Assembly (NCBI GenBank): GCA_030142905.1 | Contig: JASJOG010000591.1 | Coordinates: 1-64,000 of the forward strand | Length of the DNA stretch: 64,000 nucleotides | Direction: 5' to 3' | Source: Heliopora coerulea | Taxonomy: Eukaryota; Cnidaria; Anthozoa; Scleralcyonacea; Helioporidae | Notes under the pieces: generated by a model | The model's database searches: none | What the model was told of the DNA's origin: nothing | The model's input: only the letters and a program-made list of their open reading frames with translations | Shown here: one piece after another, positions 31,824 to 43,479 of the stretch | Layout of the letters: each line of letters opens with the position of its first letter | Numbering within the stretch: position 1 is the first letter of the stretch | Program-made: the position numbers and the translations under genes

Positions 31824-34263
31824 TAGGGTTGGGCGATATTAAAAAAATCATCACACGGTTATTGTCAAGGAAATTATCGCGATATTCGATAATATCGCGA
31901 TAAATGTAATAAAAACAATGACCGCATTTTTCAATTTTAATTAATATCAAAACATTGTAAGCTTATATATAATCTTATTATAAACAAGTAAAACAACCAG
32001 TTAAAGTAATATGAAGGGCCTTCAAAGGCTTCTTTTAGTCTGATATTTACTATTCAAGTTTACATAAACCTGAACTGTCCATGCGTTGTCTACTGTTCGA
32101 ATGACTCTACTTTATTCCAGGTTTTGTGAAAGGAAAACTAGATTATTAACATGTTGTGGTTTCAACCTACTACGAAAAGGATTTACAATAATTCCTCCCT
32201 TGCTGAATACATGTTCTGATGGTACACTTGTTGCTGGAATACAAAGATACTTTCTGGCCATTATGGCAAGAAGAGGAAAATATATACAATTGTTTTTCCA
32301 CCACAGAAGCGGATTACTATCCGTCTCTATACATGGTTGCTCCAGATAGTTATTCATCTCTTTTTCCACCCTTGCTCTTAGAGAAAGTTTTTCTTGATTG
32401 GAAACATTTGACTTTGGAAGCTTATTTAAAATAGCAGTCAAGCCTTTTGCCTTTTTTGGCAGTGGGGGTTCCAGTGATTCTTGTTGTTGAGGTTAGTTAG
32501 TTAAAGAATGATCACTTGACTCCTCTTGATGTTTCTGCACCATTTCTGTCAATAAGTTAGACTTGACTAGATCTGTGTCAGTAACATAGTTCACTTTGAA
32601 TCTTGGATCAAGAAAGCTACATTTATCAATAACTAAAGATATTACCTCTGATTCATAGCGTGAAGAGAGATTATCTGAAATAGCCGACTTCATTTGTACT
32701 GAAAGAGGACTATCTTCATCTTTATCTTCACAGATTTCCATCACATGCTGTAAGAGCGGTCGGATGGCAGAACAGGTAACCTCTTTCTCTCCCGATAAAG
32801 CATCTGTTAAGTATGATAGGGGTTTGACAAGTTCAACGAACATCTCCAGCACTGTAACATCTGCATCGTTAAGCATAAGGCACCACGACTTTCTATCTTC
32901 GAGAAGAACAGCTGACAACGCTTGCTGCTGTTCTAATATTCTTTCCACCATGTCATAAGTTGAGTTCCAACGTGTGGTAACTGCACCAAGAAGTTTGTGT
33001 TCTGGAAGACCCAACTGACGTTGCTTCTCGTTGAGATCCCTTTTCTTCTTCCAGCTTCGACAAAATGATGCTACTAGAGCACTGCATCGTCTCATTGCCT
33101 TTTGTACTCTTTGCATCTCTAGGCACTTGTTAATAGCGAGGTCTAAACAATGTCCAAAACAACTCAATCGCAACCAACCATGTGAATGAAACCCAGCAAC
33201 AAAATTACTGCCATTGTCCGTTGTAGTAAGGACTAGCTTTTCAGTTGAAAGGTTCCAATTGGTCAATATATCATTGATGGACTCAATAATATTTTCTCCA
33301 GTATGATCTTCAAACAAGGGCACAGTCTCAAGGCAAATTGATTGAAGTTCCCATGAGGAATCAATGAAATGAACTGTATAGCTCAAGTAAGGATGCGTTG
33401 CTCTGCTGGTCCACAAGTCTGTTGTAGCACAAAAAAAGTCAATTTGGCTTAGCTTAGGATTAACCACTGTTTCTTTTACCTGATTATATAAGCGTGGAAT
33501 TTCTTGGTGTGAGAAGTGCTTTCTTGAAGGGAGCTTATACCTGGGGTTTAGTTTGGCAATCATCTTTTGAAACCCAGGTTTTTCTACAGTGTATAATGGC
33601 TGCATGTCTTTCGCTAAAAAATAAGCTACTGCATGATTCAGGTCTTTTTCTTGGCTACATTTGGGATCGTAATGAGTTGAGCGCTTAACAACAGTCTCAA
33701 GTGTTGCCTGCATACTTTGACTCCTTGGTGCTTTGTTTGCATTGCAATTTCTTTGACTTGCTTCTTTGTATTCTTTGGGGTGTCGATCACGAAGATGAGT
33801 AAACAAATTTGTGGTGTTGCCACTTTTACATTGCACTGACTTGCGACATATCTTGCAAACGGGACGATGCTCTTCTGATGGTATTGCTACGCCATGTTGA
33901 TCTGCCTTTATTCCAAAAAAGTTCCATGCGGCACAAATGCCGTGGGCACACAGCGCAAACAAAGTCGGCAATTTGATTATTCAGCGAATTAATACATAAC
34001 TACTATTGGTAGCATTCTTTAAATAATAGTGGGAAACACTCAGAAAATAGTTTTAATTCTTCTTAAAATTATATTTTTTGGGAATTGAAAGAATTTTAAA
34101 AAATTTTATAAAAGCTATATACACATGGGAAGCAATATCACGATAGTCATCCAGCATGACGATAATTTCGATTTATCGTCGCTCAAATTTCTACCTTCGA
34201 TACGATAATCGCGGGTGAAAATATCGCGATAAATCAATTATATCGAAATATCGCCCAACCCTA
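31824..34263 (-). mobile_element. Complete BED-finger hAT transposon (2.4 kb)
   Basis: Terminal inverted repeats TAGGGTTGGGCGATATT are found at both ends, and the exact 8-base duplication CACAAGGC flanks them at 31816-31823 and 34264-34271. GATA- and CGCGATA-rich subterminal repeats lie inside both ends and may be transposase binding sites. The single gene on the minus strand is intact apart from one stop codon, so this is a fairly young copy. Confidence 0.92.
32112..33971 (-). pseudogene. ZBED-like hAT transposase with one premature TAA
   Basis: The minus frame from 33971 to the stop at 32112 is about 620 codons with one in-frame TAA at 32493-32495 and no frameshift. A BED zinc finger comes first (WNFFGIKADQ, VCKICRKSVQ, FTHLRDRHPKEY). 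The catalytic core follows: ATTDLWTS (first Asp), LTTTDNGSNFVAG (second Asp), CFGHCLDLAIN, TRWNSTYDM, and LLWWKNN preceded by the Glu region. The C-terminal dimerisation motif is SVPSEHVFSKGG. It cuts and pastes the element as a dimer. The stop lies in a linker just before the C-terminal 110 residues, removing the catalytic Glu region and dimer interface. Confidence 0.9.
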
Positions 34264-34271
34264 CACAAGGC

Positions 34272-35079
34272 TGTCAATAATATAATGAAGGATCGCATAT
34301 AATACTGACGATCGACAGGACCGCTCAATTTCAAATACTGTGTCTTAATTTTATTAACTTCGAGAAAGGCTTCACTATTAACTGTCGCGGTTGCCTCAAC
34401 ATAGATAAAAAATAGCAGAGATTGAGTAAAAACAAACGCTTAGAATTTCACTTGAATTTTACATATGCGAGGCAACCAGGTATCACAGTTTTTCACTATC
34501 ATTCTATAATACATAATTTATAATCTTCATCATGAGGTGTATAATCTATTATTTATGCTCTACATTCTAAAATTTAAAATTTTTAACGTATAATCGACAA
34601 GTTCGAGCCCACAGTAAATAATCTATAACCTATAATCAATAATCCATAATTTATATCCCATAACATATATAATTTATAATCCAAAACTTATAATCTATGA
34701 TCTATAATCTACATGCTATAATCAATTATTCTATATATTATACATGCAAGTGAATTGAAACAGTTCTTTCATTTCAAAGTCAATTAGGAATTAAACTCCT
34801 CCTTCTGAAATTGGGATTTTAAAGCGTTGGCAACATGGAATAGGTTATGTTAGCTCTCGACGACATTTATGATCGCATTAAGAAACTTTGGAAATCCTTG
34901 GTTTTGGAAAATGATATGAAACAGTTGTTACTGAAAATGTATTTTCCTGCGATAATAAATAAGCAGTGAATCATGAAACAAACCTTCGACCTGCTTCAAA
35001 ATAATTGTTCAAAAAAAAAAAAAAAGTGTGTTTGTGTAAGTAAATGCAACTAGGATTAGAGCATGTCCAGTATTATTCT
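34272..35079. other. Low-complexity AT-rich intron sequence
   Basis: The part from about 34540 to 34745 is made of imperfect TATAATCTATAATC-like units. No coding feature is seen. Confidence 0.5.
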
Positions 35080-35084
35080 CTAAA

Positions 35085-35730
35085 GGTATTGTTACAATGG
35101 GAAGTTATCAATGTTCCTGCCAGTGAGTAGCGTTACTGAAGTGTAACAAGAAGTCAAAAATTTATTTACTGACAAGAAAAGAAACTAAAGAGCTAAAATA
35201 ACAACTGAAAACGGTCAAAGCTTTTCTGTCTTCTTTACCCTTCAAAGCTTGCAACTCTGACAACCCAATGATGACAAAAGATGAAAGTTCCAACAGTAAA
35301 GCGTTCCAACAACAGCTGTTAACTGCTTATTTTACACCAACGAGACTTGAATACAGGTAACAGTCTTAAACACACAAACACACACTGAGGGTTGGAGCGA
35401 GTCGCGCTTATATAGTCTGTCAGTAAACAATGACGTAATTTACATAATTTCTAAAATTAGCTTAAAATGCTATATTTAGTAACAATCATGACAGTGTTAA
35501 TGACTCAAGTAACCTAGAAAGTTTTTACATCAGCGTGAGTCAGTAGAATTACAATGTCAGCATGACTACGTAGAATGGTTAAGAAATGACTAGGAAAAGT
35601 TTGACATTCAAATGTTCTAGATTGTTCTCAGCGCGTGACGACTGTCACGTAACAGTAGTCACAGAAACGGCAAAGTTTGGAGAGTCAATAAAGTACTTTG
35701 GAATAAGGCTTTGAAGTCTGAGACGTCCCA
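35085..35730 (-). mobile_element. Possible solo LTR
   Basis: Read on the minus strand this starts TGGGACGTCTCAG, has a TATA-like CTATATAAGCG (35406-35417), a region rich in T and GTGT after it, and an AATAAA-type signal before its end. A 5-base duplication CTAAA flanks it (35080-35084 and 35731-35735), as expected for a retroviral-type integrase. No internal coding region remains. The end does not show the canonical CA, so this is tentative. Confidence 0.4.
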
Positions 35731-36019
35731 CTAAATTAATATGGCGTTAGGCGGAGTAAAATGATAAAAATCGGGGTCGGATTGAAAGGAGTAAATGCAC
35801 ATGGTGTATATACTGGAATAATATTGTCGGGAAAGAAAATAGAAAAAACAAAAACAGGGTGGGAAAAATGAGCGAAATATCCCTTTAACTTTAAATAACT
35901 CGGATTCCGTAAAATTAAAATTATATAGGACAATACGATACAAAATATAACGAAACGTTGTTCAACGTAGTATACAACATAATATATACGATACTACAAA
36001 ATGTCATAAAATATTGACA

Positions 36020-36400
36020 TATTATGACTTAGCCTAGCCATGCCAAAGCTAGCCTAGCCAAAGCCAACTTAGCGTAGCCTTAGCTAACTTAGCGTAGCCT
36101 TAGCTAACTTAGCCTAATCTAAGCTAATCTTGCCTAGCCGGAGGGGATTTCACATTCCCACACCTCTGATAAACTACGCCGCTCAGCTAATCTAGCTTAA
36201 TTTAAACTAACCTATCCTAGCCTAACATTACATTACATAACATAACTTGATACAAAATAACATGTAACACTACCGACATGACAACACCTCATATAATATG
36301 ACACAGTATAACACAACACAAAATAATGTGAAATAACATAAGTAACATAACGTAATATAACATAATACCGTATATAATATAGCTTATTATAACATAGATG
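36020..36400. repeat. Low-complexity TTAGC and ACATA repeats
   Basis: Units such as AACTTAGCGTAGCCTTAGCT are tandemly repeated at about 36065-36120, followed by an ACATA/ATAAC-rich tract. No coding potential. Confidence 0.7.
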
Positions 36401-36533
36401 TAATACCACTCCGCTTCTGGTTGGCTGCCACGCGCGTTCCGTGTTTCTTTATTTTTGTACCAATATTCTTAATCCCATTGCCCACCGGAATTTTTTACGG
36501 GTATAGAACGGGTTTTATTAATTTTACTTTCAA

Positions 36534-36940
36534 CTATGATTGGCAAGGACGTATTTATCTTGTAAGATGTAACAGATGTAGCAAGATCTATGCTGGAAGT
36601 GCAATTACGACTATGTTTAACCCTTTAACGCATGAATTTTTTTTCCCTACTGTTTTGTGTTCTGTCTTTGTTTTTCCTATGTTCTCTCACTGGTTCTTTT
36701 GTTCTTAGGTGTCCAATACATCGGACACTGCATTAAAGGATTAAGAAGCGTTTCAACAACCACACAAGGAGAACTAATAGGTACCGCAGGGTTCAAAGGG
36801 GAATGCCTGGAGAACAACTGTATGCACATTTTTTTTTTTTTCCCGATCAGACCATGAGGTTATTAAAATTATAGATTTGACAAATATTAATGATCCGACA
36901 AGGAGAAAGTGCTTTTGTTTTTATAAACTTAGTTCACTTG
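36534..36940 (+). pseudogene. GIY-YIG endonuclease remnant of a PLE, with internal insertion
   Basis: The plus strand encodes GRIYLVRCNRCSKIYAGSAI, a GIY-YIG start in which YVGS has become YAGS. About 125 unrelated bases (about 36608-36735) follow, then the middle of the domain (GFKGECLENNCM) and, in another frame, IIDLTNINDPTRRKCF with the C-terminal FYKLSSLV motif. This is the same GIY-YIG family as the fragment at 25399-25665. Confidence 0.65.
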
Positions 36941-37040
36941 TATAACGACGGAATTAAATGCTAGGACATTTTGTATTTGAGTGTTCAAATAGGTGGTAAA
37001 TGTTTATGTAGGGACCAACTTCACCTTGTATTTTTGTGTT

Positions 37041-37073
37041 TTGATGGAGGAGCAGCGTCCTGAAATGTCGAGA
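37041..37073 (+). ncRNA. Weak hammerhead-like motif of the PLE at 36534
   Basis: TTGATGG (expected CTGATGA), stem II AGGA/TCCT, GAAA and then GTC before a predicted cleavage point, 100 bases after the GIY-YIG remnant and just before a (TA)n tract. Two core changes suggest it is inactive. Confidence 0.4.
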
Positions 37074-37095
37074 TTTTTATACAAAATTTTATTGG

Positions 37096-37097
<2 letters not shown>

Positions 37098-37128
<31 letters not shown>

Positions 37129-37353
37129 GTATTTGCATACTATTAAGTTTTGATTTTCCTTAGTCTTTTACAAGAATATCAAAGTTCAGAAAGAAATACA
37201 TGACATACAATCGAACTATCAAACTAACCCGTATGTGTGGGTACGGGTTAGTTTGATAGTTTGATTGTATGTCATATATTTCTTTCTGAACTTCGATATT
37301 AATTCTTGTAAAAGACTAAGGAAAATCAAAATCTAGTAGTATACAAATACCTG
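37098..37353. repeat. (TA)n tract followed by a large palindrome
   Basis: A TA tract (37098-37126) is followed by inverted arms of about 105 bases (37127-37353). The left begins AGGTATTTGCATAC; the centre near 37240 is GGGTTAGTTTGATAG and its complement. The arms match closely over their length, so it would form a strong hairpin. A foldback MITE is the simplest reading. Confidence 0.75.
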
Positions 37354-37574
37354 AAATAAATATAACTATCACCGTAACTATATAACTATACAAGCTGAAA
37401 TGTGCAGAACTAGGCAATCAATTATTATTATTAATAATTAACTGTATATAATATACAGTTATAAATATATAAAGTAGCAGGTTTGAAAACATGTGGATAG
37501 ATGGCTTAATACCGAAGTAGAGCGGGATAGTATGACGACAAACTTGGGTTACTTCATGTAAGTTTTGATAACTA

Positions 37575-37622
37575 CAAGCTTGTTTCGTATGGTAAGCGGA
37601 GCTTACCACACTCATCAGGAGG
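37575..37622 (-). ncRNA. Hammerhead-like motif, PLE-C1 left copy
   Basis: Minus strand: intact CTGATGA core, long stem II (GTGGTAAGC/GCTTACCAT), GAAA, stem III ACAAG/CTTGT, then A as cleavage residue. Stem I is not obvious, so the call is moderate. Confidence 0.6.
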
Positions 37623-38079
37623 TTTGTCGCGTCTGATGTTAATGCTCAGGAAACTTGATATTATGTACACGGATGACGTCATGTGCCAATATAGTATGTG
37701 GAATAAGATTAAGAATAGTTAATGGCTACGTAGCAAGTGCTTTTTTTCTATGCCTACAAGTTGAGACGAGTTCGTTTCTAGAGTTCAATGAACCTAGTTT
37801 AGGATGGCAGATTATGATGGATTTTTCGTGCAAGCGTAAGTTACATCTTTTGCTTTTACTTGAACAGGCCCTACATTGCTTAATTATTTTCCATTCGATC
37901 GAGTATTTAATCTTCGAGTAATTTAAGTTTGGTGCTGTTTTTGTGCTTCGGATTTCTAAAAGAGTTGGTATGGTTGTGGTATCTTGACTTAAATTTGTCT
38001 TCAGTGATGCTGATGTAGGTTATTTCTTCTGCGTTGTCTTCTCTCTTGACTGTTGCTTGATGTTGCTTTATTCGCCAAA

Positions 38080-38328
38080 GAAAATCAAAGCAACCTAACT
38101 ACTACCAGAGAGTGTAATTGCCGCCAGAAAGAATCTTGTCCGCTCGCTGGAAAATGCCAAACAGGAGTCGTGTATCAAGCAACAGTCAAGAGAGAAGACA
38201 ACGCAGAAGAAATAACCTACATCAGCATCACTGAAGACAAATTTAAGTCAAGATACCACAACCATACCAACTCTTTTAGAAATCCGAAGCACAAAAACAG
38301 CACCAAACTTAAATTACTCGAAGATTAA
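38080..38328 (+). pseudogene. PLE-C1 GIY-YIG domain fragment
   Basis: The plus frame holds the Cys cluster CNCRQKESCPLAGKC, then VVYQATVKRED and TYISITEDKFKSRYHNH. The Gly of the YIG motif is Ser. A stop at 38328 follows a frameshift; further downstream, other frames still encode the expected continuation (IEWKIIKQC, NLRLHERSIIICHP, LNSRNELVST). Confidence 0.7.
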
Positions 38329-38611
38329 ATACTCGATCGAATGGAAAATAATTAAGCAATGTAGGGCCTGTTCAAGTAAAAGCAAAAGATGTAACTTACG
38401 CTTGCACGAAAGGTCCATCATAATCTGCCATCCTAAACTAGGTTCATTGAACTCTAGAAACGAACTCGTCTCAACTAGTAGTCATAGAAAAAAAACACTT
38501 GCTATGCAGCCATTAACTATTCTTAATCTTATTCCACACAATATATTGGCACATGACGTCATCCGTGTATATAACATCAAGTTTCCTGAGCATTAACATC
38601 AGACGCGACAA

Positions 38612-38663
38612 ACCTCCTGATGAGTGTGGTAAGCTCCGCTTACCATACGAAACAAACTTGTAG
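38612..38663 (+). ncRNA. Hammerhead-like motif, PLE-C1 right copy
   Basis: Inverted partner of 37575-37622, with CTGATGA at 38617-38623, the same long stem II, GAAA, stem III ACAA/TTGT and then A. Stem I is unclear. Confidence 0.6.
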
Positions 38664-38710
38664 TGATTAAAACTTTCACGAAGTAACTCAAGTTTACACA
38701 AAATTTTCGA

Positions 38711-39764
38711 AAATTTCGATCTCAAAATCACCGCTGAAGCGAACTTGAAAATAGTTAATTTCTTAGACGTTACTTTCGACCTCAACACCGGAAAATTTAA
38801 ACCATTTCGGAAGCCCAATGACGATCCTCTATACATAAATAGGCATTCTAACCACCCACCTAGTATCTTAAGGCAACTACCTACAGCAATCAACACGCGC
38901 ATTGCATCACTTTCATCAGATGAACAGACATTTAGGGAATGCGCACCGATGTATCAGAAAGCACTCAAACACAGCAGTTTCGACCACGATCTCAGTTACA
39001 TTTGATATACACCTCAACAACCACGTAGAAATAGGCAACGTAATATCATTTGGTTCAACCCACCATACAGCAAAAACGTCCGCTCAAACATCGGGCGCGA
39101 TTTCTTAAGCCTCATCGATAAACACTTTCCTCCGCACCATAAACTTCATAAGACTTTCAATAGGAACACAGTCAAGGTTCGTTATAGCTGCATGAACAAC
39201 ATTAAATCTTTTATCACACGACACAACTCACGCATAATTAGGAAAAACAAACCACAGAATAAGGCCACTGAAAACTGCAATTGTAGGAACAAGGACGCAT
39301 GCCCACTTCAGAAAGAATGCTTAACCAAGGACATAGTATACAAAGCATCAGTCACAACATGCAACACGAACACCACAAAACACTACATAGGGATGACATC
39401 TAAGACATTCAAAGAGCGATATCGTAACCACACTAAGTCTTTTCAACACATAAAATATTCTAATGAAACGAAGCTTTCGAAACACATTTGGAATTTGAAA
39501 AACAACAAACAAGATTTCACCATAAAATGGTCTATTTTAAAACACGCTATTTCGTATTCAGGAGGATCAAAACAATGTAATTTATGTTTAGAGGAAAAAT
39601 TTTCTATTTTGAGCGTAAAAGATAAAAATAATTTGCTAAACAAAAGATCAGAAATAGTTTCGGCCTGCCCACACAAGGCCAAATTCCGCGTAAACAACTT
39701 AAAACAAAAACAAAATCCCCCCGTTGTTCCACGCCCACACGCCCACGTTTCGGCCTACGCATAA
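38711..39764 (+). pseudogene. PLE-C2 RT C-terminal part plus GIY-YIG endonuclease, one stop
   Basis: A single plus frame of about 350 codons has one TGA at 39003-39005. It starts just after the RT active site (DLKITAEANLKIVNFLDVTF, then RHSNHPPSILRQLP) and continues with NIIWFNPPYSKNV, HFPPHHKLHKTFNRNTVKVR, the Cys knuckle CNCRNKDACPLQKEC and an intact GIY-YIG core (IVYKASV, HYIGMTSKTFKERYRNH) to the end. It is 5'-truncated and inactive but well preserved. Confidence 0.85.
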
Positions 39765-39791
39765 AAAGCCTTCCTGTTTTCGAAATTCGTC

Positions 39792-39837
39792 AGTCACCTA
39801 AAGATTCTTTCTCAAGATGAAACGGGCTGTAGTGACT
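39792..39837 (+). ncRNA. Hammerhead-like motif of PLE-C2, core G to A
   Basis: Perfect six-base stem I AGTCAC/GTGACT encloses core CTAAAGA (expected CTGANGA), stem II TCTT/AAGA, GAAAC, a two-pair stem III, and A at the cleavage position. The core change should disable it. Confidence 0.6.
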
Positions 39838-40515
39838 TTTTGAGGTAAGCGATATAATTATATTTAAGCGATATAATTCAGCCATATAATTATATTTATT
39901 ATATGGCTGAGCTCGCTAGCCGGTCTGTACGCAAAATGACGCACGCTGATTGGCTGTCTAGCCGTGCGATAAGTTTTTCGTAGAGACAGGCTAGTTTTGG
40001 CGTGAAAATTTCCTAACTGATTTGAAGAAAAACAAGCCAGATTCAGGTATGTTTTACAGAATATTTATAAAAACAAACTACGAAAAAAGAAGTTAAATGT
40101 TCTCAACGATAATTTTAAGGAGAAAACTAGATGAATAAATCCAAAAAGCCACGAAGAAGTGAGTAAAAAACAAGCAAAGAAAACCTAAGTCACTAACTCA
40201 CGAACACAAAACTTCGTTAAAAGCGACGAAAAAGGAGTCAAAAGCAATATAATGAATTCCTTATTAACCTTGTTTGTTCGGTCTGTACGGGAAAGTAGTT
40301 GCCCTCGAGTTTTTTCCGCACAGACCTCGCTCCTTCGTCGCCCGATCTGTACGAAAACCTCAGGCAAATACTTTCCCGTACGGACCTCACACTCGGTTAA
40401 TAAGTAATCAATATATGTATGTATATTTGCATATTTGCACATATCTATGTCTATTTATGTATCAGTACACTGTGACTTGAGATATCTTGTCTACATTATA
40501 GCTTAACGATCTCAC
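39838..40515. other. Intron sequence with MITE-like GGTCTGTACG repeats
   Basis: Motifs GGTCTGTACG and CCGTACGGACC recur in both orientations between about 39890 and 40410, and TTATTATATGG/GGTTAATAAG mark the likely ends. It is probably a non-autonomous DNA transposon, but boundaries are not clear. Confidence 0.4.
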
Positions 40516-40743
40516 CTGTATAGTTCCTTGTTTCTGACACATTTCCAAAAATATTCCTTGCCACGCATTTATACTGTTCTACAGATCCTGTTATATCGTG
40601 AGTAGCCTCACCGTCATCTCCTGAAAGTTGTGTTCCATTGCGGTAAATCTTGTAATCCGGGGCAGGCTTTGCGTCAGCCTTGCATGTTATTTTCACACTA
40701 TTGGATTGCCGAATTGCTTCGATAGAAAGGATTGTTGGAATAC
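40516..40743 (-). CDS. Ig-superfamily receptor, third Ig domain (I-set-like) exon
   Basis: This 228-base minus-strand exon encodes 76 residues forming one Ig domain: IPTILSIEA, then SVKITCKADAKPAPDYKIYR (B-strand Cys), NGTQLSGDDG, and SVEQYKCVARNIFGNVSE (F-strand Cys). The usual core Trp is replaced (KIYRNG). NGT, NVS and NYT are glycosylation sites. The acceptor follows a T-rich tract (cttttttttctatgc...ctag); the donor is G|gtgag. Both ends are phase 1. The protein would be part of an extracellular receptor, with this the most membrane-proximal Ig domain found. Confidence 0.82.
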
Positions 40744-42799
40744 CTAGTATCGATAAAGCATAGAAAAAAAAGATGAATACAAAAGAGAAATCCCAGCCAA
40801 GTACTTGTAGTCTCCATTTTGCCGACAGTACATTTTACCAATCGGACCATTTGTCGACAGGCATTTGGCAGTTTCTCTCACTATATTCTAGATAATTCCG
40901 GGTAAAATATGTGCATGTATTTTGTACAGAGAGTTAATACTTTTCATTGATTGCTTAGAAAGGCTATCGATAACAATACCAGCACACCACAAACCAAAAA
41001 ATCGCTCGTATACAGGCAGCGACTGGAGCTTTTTTACTTGTTTTTTGAGAAAACCTCCCCCTCCAAAAATAGAACTAATGGTTAAAATCTAACTTTGAAG
41101 TAATTCAGTACTACAATAAAAACCTTCAAGGTTGTTTACAAGTCTTCAAGGTTCAAAAGAGCATGCAACGAGTCAGGAAAAAAAAAACAAGAGGTTAAGT
41201 GTCCAGCCTGTTAGCGAATGGTTTACCATACACTCCTTCCTCGCCGAATAAACTTGACTTAATTAAGACAGTAACTCTCTCCCTTCCAGGAATGAGTAAA
41301 GGCACTTAACCAGCAGCACCAAGGGCCTTTTCATGCGGTCGGTCAAGTAAAGAAAGTAAGAAGAAAAGCAAGAAGTTACATTTAGTTTCCAACATAATAG
41401 AATGCTACATCCTATTGAAGATGTAAGCGACGGAAAGTGTGCTCTGTCAGGATGTCTTTCTAAATGTCATTATTTAAAATGTCTGGGGTATCGTCTCACG
41501 CAACCCTTCCAGCTGGCACACGACATTGGTTCGGAGTCATTTTCTGGTTAAAATTGGATCAACATCAGAAAAAGACGCCAATTCGAAGATAACTATGATA
41601 ACGTTCAAGCAGTCAACTTTTACGGTCGAAACTTGACATCAATACAACGTTGCGATTATTACCATTTGTGAGCAGTATCTGGTTTTGTCTTGTATTGTAA
41701 TCAAATTTATTTACTCACGGCAACCACGTCAACTGTATATTGTTTTTCACTGGGCCGTACTTAAGTACATTAAATTATTTTACAAATTATTAACATAGGA
41801 ATACACTAACGTACAAATTTACCTCCACGAAAACTTTACTATTTTACAAAAATATGTGGATTAGTTTGGGGTTTTTTCGGTTATTTTATAAGTTGATCCC
41901 AGGCCTTGGCACCCGAATAGCTGAAACTTCATTCCACGTGATTTGTATTGGGTTTAGATAGCGTCAATAAGTTGTTACTTCTTATTGATGCTATCTAAAT
42001 AGTTGTATTTTGTGTTGTTACAAGTTTTCAAAATTTCTCTAATAATTTCAGGAAAACTACCACTAACCGAGCCGTTGCGCATGTTTAATCATTTGGTCTT
42101 TCCACCTTCCTTCTAAAGATTTACAACCTAATTTTTCAAAAATGTTGCAATAGCGTCCATCATATGTATCTCGTTATTATTCTTCATCCTCTATTTTGAA
42201 ATTTTTGAAGTATTTACAAAGAGTTCAAAAAAAAAAAAAAAACATTCTCAAATTGAGCACAGTAAAAATGATAGAACTAGAGCTTTACACATTGCTTCCA
42301 TCGAATCATAAGACTTGCACGCTCTAAGAATAGCAATTGTTCTGGACAGGCGAGTAGCCAGGAATTTTTCTTGAAGGGCAGGTTTCAGTGTCGAAGAGCA
42401 CTTGCCACTTAAAATTTTCCATACGCCAAAAAATGTACTATCTTTTTATAAGACCAATTTGGGAGGCTCCAGCCTCCATGTATTTTACTGAACTTGAACC
42501 TGGGTTTAACTTAAAAATCTGGATGTTTACGAAGATTAATTTTCGCACTTCGTATTTGGGTATTTTAATCAACAAGCAGTACGAAAATATATGGCTTGAA
42601 AATTTCACTTATTTTAAAACAGACAAGTTTAGGCCAAGTAAAGAACTGGATATATGAGTCTCTTGGGGATGTTCACGGGTAAATGCAATTGATAGTAACA
42701 TCATAAAACACCATCAGACAGAATGTTTTGCTGCAGAAAGAGAATTGTAATTTTTGTGACGCTTTTATCTGGAAAATGTCAGCAGTAATACTCACTAAA
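40744..42799. other. Intron between Ig2 and Ig3, part 1
   Basis: It contains a small perfect hairpin at about 41953-41999 (TTAGATAGC and complement) and an A tract near 42230. No coding exon was found. Confidence 0.4.
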
Positions 42800-43150
42800 T
42801 TGTCAGTGATATGGAGCGCAAAAGCATAACAGTCGGCTGGTTCTGGCCTAAACCATACTCAATGGCCTGCAAAGCGCGCTTTGTCAGACAATCGACATTC
42901 GTCAATGATCAACGTCTGTTTGATAGCATGCTACCCGTAAGTTCACGTCCTCACTTCAGTACTTCAGAGAGTACAGATCAACAATTTATGGCGACACCGA
43001 AAGTGGTTTCAAGCTCGCAAATCAAAGCTGGCCAGCTTGTGATGTTGTTATGTGACGGTCATGAACTCCTTTTTTAACTGAAAACTCAAGTTCGTTGTGG
43101 CAATGGGGCGGGGTTGAACCCCTCGAACCCCTCCTTCACTACACTTGAGG
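42800..43150 (+). repeat. Direct repeat copy 1 (unknown family)
   Basis: Similar in order and orientation to 46175-46520. Shared blocks include CGACAATCG-CATTCGTCA, GTGGTTTCAAGCTCGCAAATC (copy 2: GTGGTCTCAAGCTCGCAAATC) and a GGGG-rich end with GTTGAACCC. The two copies flank the Ty3 remnant and a foldback. Family unknown. Confidence 0.6.
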
Positions 43151-43479
43151 GACCTTTTACTGCTAATTTACACTTGCTCTTTCACCAATTATCCGAAGAC
43201 TTTTAGCTTTATCTACTTGTTTGATACAGTCATTAGAAATTAAAACGGTTGGATTAGTTTCAGTGATAGATAAATTATGTCTTCATGTAGCAGTCATATA
43301 TTTTATTTAATATTACTTGTTGGCAGATAGACAATTTTGTATTTTTTAAAATTCGGAATTTAATTTTTATTCAATCACATCAATACTTTTAGAGGAAACT
43401 GATATATTTGTAAAATCAGTAAACATAATTGGAATATAATCATCAAGACAGTTGATAAGGTCGTTAATGTAAATTAATA

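Larger units (their letters stand above)
37540..38705. mobile_element. PLE copies in inverted arrangement (PLE-C1)
   Basis: Arms at about 37540-38061 and 38181-38705 are inverted copies covering the GIY-YIG end and the hammerhead region, separated by about 120 bases of centre. The 3' ends face outward, as in PLE-A and the pair at 59674. Arm similarity is high but with several substitutions, so it is older. Confidence 0.75.
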
